Assembly (NCBI RefSeq): GCF_002160515.1
Contig: NZ_NFKS01000010.1
Coordinates: forward strand, 18,629 to 82,628
Length of the DNA stretch: 64,000 nt
DNA from: Anaeromassilibacillus sp. An172
Lineage (GTDB): Bacteria > Bacillota > Clostridia > Oscillospirales > Acutalibacteraceae
Reading direction: 5' to 3'
Of the stretch, positions 61,498-64,000 are shown in pieces (position 1 is the stretch's first letter; every line of letters begins with the position of its first letter). The position numbers and the translations under genes are program-made. The notes beneath the pieces are model-generated. The model ran no database searches. It saw only the letters and a program-made list of their open reading frames with translations, and was not told where the DNA came from.

Positions 61498-62433
61498 ATG
61501 ATAATAAGTGCAAGCCGACGAACAGACATACCAACATATTATTCTGAGTGGTTTTTTAATCGACTCACGGATGGGTTTGTATATGTAAGAAATCCTATGA
61601 ATATCCACCAGATAAGTAAAATATCACTTTCTCCCGATGTCGTTGATGGAATTGTTTTTTGGACAAAAAATCCTACTCCAATGCTAAATAGATTGGATGA
61701 ACTTGATCAATATATTTACTATTTTCAGTTTACTCTGAATTCATATGGTGCGGATGTTGAACCTAATATTCCGTCAAAAAACAATATAGTAATTCCAACT
61801 TTTCAGAAATTATCTCAAAAAATCGGAAAGGACAAAGTAGTGTGGAGATATGATCCGATTTTTTTTAACGAAAAGTATACATTGGATTATCATGTCAAGT
61901 ATTTCAGAATGCTCGCTGATAAGATTGCTGGATATACGGAAAAATGTACAATAAGCTTTATTGATTTATATAAAAATACGCAAAGAAATGTTTCTCCTCT
62001 TAACATACAAGTTCCGACAGAAATACAAATCGAACAACTTGTAACACAGTTCTCTAAAATTGCTGTGCAATACGGCATTTACATTGATACTTGTGCAGAA
62101 AAAATTGATCTTGATAAATTCGGAATAAAACATGCTCATTGTATTGACAAAGAGAGGCTTGAACGAATAGGGCAATATACACTTGATATTGATAAGGATA
62201 AAAATCAACGTACCGAATGTGGATGTTTTGCAAGCATCGATATAGGAACATATAACACCTGCAAAAATGGGTGTTTATATTGTTATGCCAATTTTAGTCA
62301 AAAAACAGTATCCAATAATTTTGGACTTCACGATTCGAAATCGCCACTACTGTTTGGTGTGGTTAGGGATGATGATGTTATAAAAGAGAGAAAAGTACAT
62401 TCGTTTCGAAATTGTCAAATGAAGTTATTTTGA
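61498..62433 (+). CDS. DUF1848 family protein (radical-SAM-like)
   Basis: 311 residues starting MIISASRRTDIPTYYSEWFF, with VDGIVFWTKNPTPML and WRYDPIFF, the conserved core of DUF1848. A C-terminal Cys cluster C241GC243, C255, C259, C262 (TYNTCKNGCLYCYAN) resembles a [4Fe-4S] site with the CxxxCxxC spacing of radical SAM enzymes. DUF1848 function is not established. It starts on the base after the previous stop, so translation is coupled; fourth and last gene of the operon. Confidence 0.92.
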   Translation: MIISASRRTDIPTYYSEWFFNRLTDGFVYVRNPMNIHQISKISLSPDVVDGIVFWTKNPTPMLNRLDELDQYIYYFQFTLNSYGADVEPNIPSKNNIVIPTFQKLSQKIGKDKVVWRYDPIFFNEKYTLDYHVKYFRMLADKIAGYTEKCTISFIDLYKNTQRNVSPLNIQVPTEIQIEQLVTQFSKIAVQYGIYIDTCAEKIDLDKFGIKHAHCIDKERLERIGQYTLDIDKDKNQRTECGCFASIDIGTYNTCKNGCLYCYANFSQKTVSNNFGLHDSKSPLLFGVVRDDDVIKERKVHSFRNCQMKLF

Positions 62434-62533
62434 TATTAATCTAATGGTGAGATTTTTATATCTGGTATAAAAAACAACTGTCAAAATAACTTGTGGGAAT
62501 AATCAAAATAAAAAATATAAGTAAAATTGAAGT

Positions 62534-62562
62534 GCCCACAGACTCATTTTGAGTTTGTGGGC
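62534..62562 (+). terminator. terminator of the four-gene operon
   Basis: GCCCACAGACTCA (62534-62546) pairs with TGAGTTTGTGGGC (62550-62562); the single non-standard pair is G-U on the plus strand. The rest of 62434-62744 shows no gene on the plus strand. Confidence 0.8.
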
Positions 62563-62744
62563 TGTAGTTTATGAGTATATAACTTCCATAAAGGAATCTA
62601 AGATAATACTCATTTTATAACATAGACCATTTGGCTATCTACATTAAGATATTTCGGTTATTTTGCTTATCTGTTACTTATTCTAAACAATCAAATCGTT
62701 ACTTCAACTTTTTCGCTTGCAAATACCTTATTAAGCTTATTATA

Positions 62745-62864
62745 TTACCTTTTTTTAAGGCGGTGGCATACATTGATTTTGAAAAGCTCAAAGTCAATGC
62801 GACTGGAAGTTTCATCAGTGCAGTTTGTTAATTTATTTTGTGCGTTGCTATTGTTGGTTGACAC
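62745..62864 (-). CDS. possible 39-residue protein by the integrase
   Basis: Minus-strand GTG 62864 with AGGAGGTG 6 bases upstream. It reads MSTNNSNAQNKLTNCTDETS and then SRIDFELFKINVCHRLKKR, ending TAA after a run of seven A; in the next frame the sequence also stays protein-like (GNIISLIRYLQAKK), so a frameshift may have shortened a ~55-residue protein. The start is only ~20 bases from the palindromic promoter at 62881-62918. It could be a small regulator or excisionase; no family is recognised. Confidence 0.5.
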   Translation of the reverse strand: MSTNNSNAQNKLTNCTDETSSRIDFELFKINVCHRLKKR

Positions 62865-62880
62865 AGTGAACACCTCCTAT

Positions 62881-62918
62881 TATTGATATTATAACGGTAT
62901 ACCGTTATAATATCAATA
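62881..62918. promoter_or_regulatory. perfect 38-bp palindrome containing a promoter on each strand
   Basis: Centre GGTA/TACC at 62899/62900; every base pairs with its mirror. On each strand it reads TTGATA, 17 bp, TATAAT, so two identical promoters face opposite ways in the same bases. The minus-strand one leads into the 39-residue frame; the plus-strand one points into the integrase antisense strand. The centre is a natural operator for a dimeric repressor. Confidence 0.8.
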
Positions 62919-62936
62919 AATTTTATCCTAAATATT

Positions 62937-63887
62937 TTATATTATCCTATCCAGCACATTGGTTTCCTTGTAGTTTTTTTCAAACAGGTGGATATAGGTA
63001 TCGTAGGTTGTTCGGACGCTGGAGTGTCCCATTATATGGCTTACGGATTTTATATCACAGTTTTCTCTGAAGAGCAGGGAAGCAAATGTATGACGCAGAC
63101 AATACAGTTCTCTTGGTGTGACTTCGGCTTCCTTTAACAGGGCGTACCAATTTCGTCTTAGCATATCGGGTTTTACTATCTTCCCCTCGTGCTGCATTAT
63201 AAATTTACCTTTTGGATTGGTTTTACTTGCAATTTGTTTTAGTGCATATTTAGCGTTATTATTCAAATAGATTTTTCGTCTGCTGCTTGAGGTTTTAAGG
63301 GTTTCTTGGAGAAGAACCACATAGTTATCGTTCTTTTCGTCGTGATAGGAAACAACGCTTCTTTGTATGTATATATAATCGCCTTTAATATCGCTCCATT
63401 TAAGACCCAATAATTCACATGGGCGCAGTCCTGTGTTCAGAAGAAAATAATATCCCCAGCCTATATAAGGCTCTAAAAGACTGCTCTTATAGGTTCTTAC
63501 TGATATGGTGAATTTAAGGCGTTTGATTTCCTCGGGAGTTAAAATTGATTTTTCCTTTGATGGGGAAAAATTATTTTTCTTTGGTTTCTTAATCGGAAGC
63601 ATAGGATTTTTGGAAACATCTCCTATGTACTGTGCAAACTTAAAACAGGCGTTTACAGCTTCATATATTTTCTTTGAGGTGGACAGGGAATAGGTTCCGT
63701 ATACAAATTCAAAGAAATCCAACAGTTGCTGAAGTTCAATTTCACACATCGGAATATGTCCTAAATAGGGAATTACATTTTTGGTTACTGTTCTGTAAAG
63801 GCGATCATATGAGGTTGGTTTTAACTCTATTTTTTTACATGGAAGCCAAACCGATTTGTAATATTCTGTCAATGTTTTTTCTGTCAT
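62937..63887 (-). CDS. tyrosine recombinase / integrase
   Basis: 316 residues. SAM-like core-binding N-terminal domain (residues ~1-105), then the catalytic domain: Arg154 in NTGLRPCELLGLKW, Lys198 in LKTSSSRR, R265-H266 in YCLRHTFASLL, His288 in MGHSSV and nucleophile Tyr298 in TYDTYIHL. The His usually two residues before the second Arg is Tyr262. AAGGAGAATC ribosome site on the minus strand. It points left, so a mobile element using it probably ends near 62.4-62.9 kb and extends to the right beyond the window. Confidence 0.95.
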   Translation of the reverse strand: MTEKTLTEYYKSVWLPCKKIELKPTSYDRLYRTVTKNVIPYLGHIPMCEIELQQLLDFFEFVYGTYSLSTSKKIYEAVNACFKFAQYIGDVSKNPMLPIKKPKKNNFSPSKEKSILTPEEIKRLKFTISVRTYKSSLLEPYIGWGYYFLLNTGLRPCELLGLKWSDIKGDYIYIQRSVVSYHDEKNDNYVVLLQETLKTSSSRRKIYLNNNAKYALKQIASKTNPKGKFIMQHEGKIVKPDMLRRNWYALLKEAEVTPRELYCLRHTFASLLFRENCDIKSVSHIMGHSSVRTTYDTYIHLFEKNYKETNVLDRII

Positions 63888-63916
63888 AAAGATTCTCCTT
63901 GTATAATAAATTTAGG

Positions 63917-63980
63917 TTGATAAGGGAGCCTATCTCCCAAAATCAACTGTATAATTATTCAACATAATGTTGTATAATTG
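63917..63980. promoter_or_regulatory. cluster of repeats upstream of the integrase
   Basis: An inverted repeat GTTGAT...ATCAAC (63917-63947) with inner GGGAG/CTCCC, a palindrome CAACATAATGTTG (63960-63972), and two direct copies of TGTATAATT (63948-63956, 63971-63979). Likely operator or recombinase-arm sites; the window ends 20 bases later. Confidence 0.5.
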
Positions 63981-64000
63981 TAGTTATTAGATAGAGGATG

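Noticed and set aside
62631..62831. 66-codon plus-strand ORF
   Set aside because: Antisense of the better supported 39-codon frame and without a ribosome site.

Overview
The window looks like a chromosome segment of a spore-forming Clostridia member, probably an Oscillospiraceae/Ruminococcaceae-type gut anaerobe; the species cannot be told from the sequence alone. The evidence is low-GC Firmicutes gene order (secY-adk-map-KOW-infA-rpmJ-rpsM-rpsK-rpsD-rpoA-rplQ), a spoIIAA-spoIIAB-sigF operon, RicT, a glmS ribozyme, a clostridial ferredoxin, and strong AGGAGG ribosome-binding sites with consensus sigma-A promoters throughout.

Layout. 1-6270: end of the spc/alpha ribosomal protein operon (secY cut by the left edge), then tRNA-Arg. 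6281-6665: two copies of a structured repeat and a terminator. 6682-13767: an unknown lipoprotein, an amino-acid ABC transporter and proB-proA, with proA flanked by inverted copies of a second repeat family. 13876-22939: three small Gln/Asn-rich unknowns, then replication, RNA-modification and folate genes (holB, ricT, ferredoxin, trmN6, rsmI, folC), the sigma-F operon and an orphan gene. 22985-25812 (minus): metA, proS, acpP. 26087-34048: a complete aromatic amino-acid set (aroE, aroK, DAHP synthase, tyrA, aroB, aroA, aroC, pheA), mostly with overlapping or nearly touching ends. 34049-35455: 1.4 kb without a normal gene but with a perfect promoter and two tiny ORFs. 35456-43070 (minus): a GNAT/partner pair, tRNA-Arg, then apeB, slt, coaE, tsaC, prfA, a DUF951 gene and hflX. 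43238-50205: nadB-nadC, glmS with its ribozyme, yerC, a methyltransferase and hslO. 50392-50875: tRNA-Val, -Asp, -Phe, -Gly, -Cys.

From tRNA-Cys rightward the window becomes an accessory region that is clearly richer in A+T. It holds two tiny genes, a likely structured RNA of about 200 nt on the minus strand with its own promoter and terminator, a patatin-like phospholipase next to a membrane nSTAND NTPase (each broken by one frameshift at a homopolymer of eight), a 596-residue protein with a HEPN-type RNxxxH motif, a decayed IS256-family transposase, and a four-gene operon (DUF5986-like, XRE-ImmA/IrrE, a Cys-rich SAM-fold protein, a DUF1848 radical-SAM-like protein). It ends with a tyrosine recombinase preceded on its left by a perfect 38-bp palindrome that forms a promoter on both strands.

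How the parts work together: the core region is housekeeping (translation, transcription, shikimate/Phe/Tyr, Pro, NAD, folate and cell-wall precursor synthesis, sporulation). The accessory region reads as a defence/mobile island. Patatin plus nSTAND, the HEPN protein and the four-gene XRE/ImmA operon are the best candidates for undescribed immune or modification systems. Their functions are inferred from motifs and neighbourhood, not shown.
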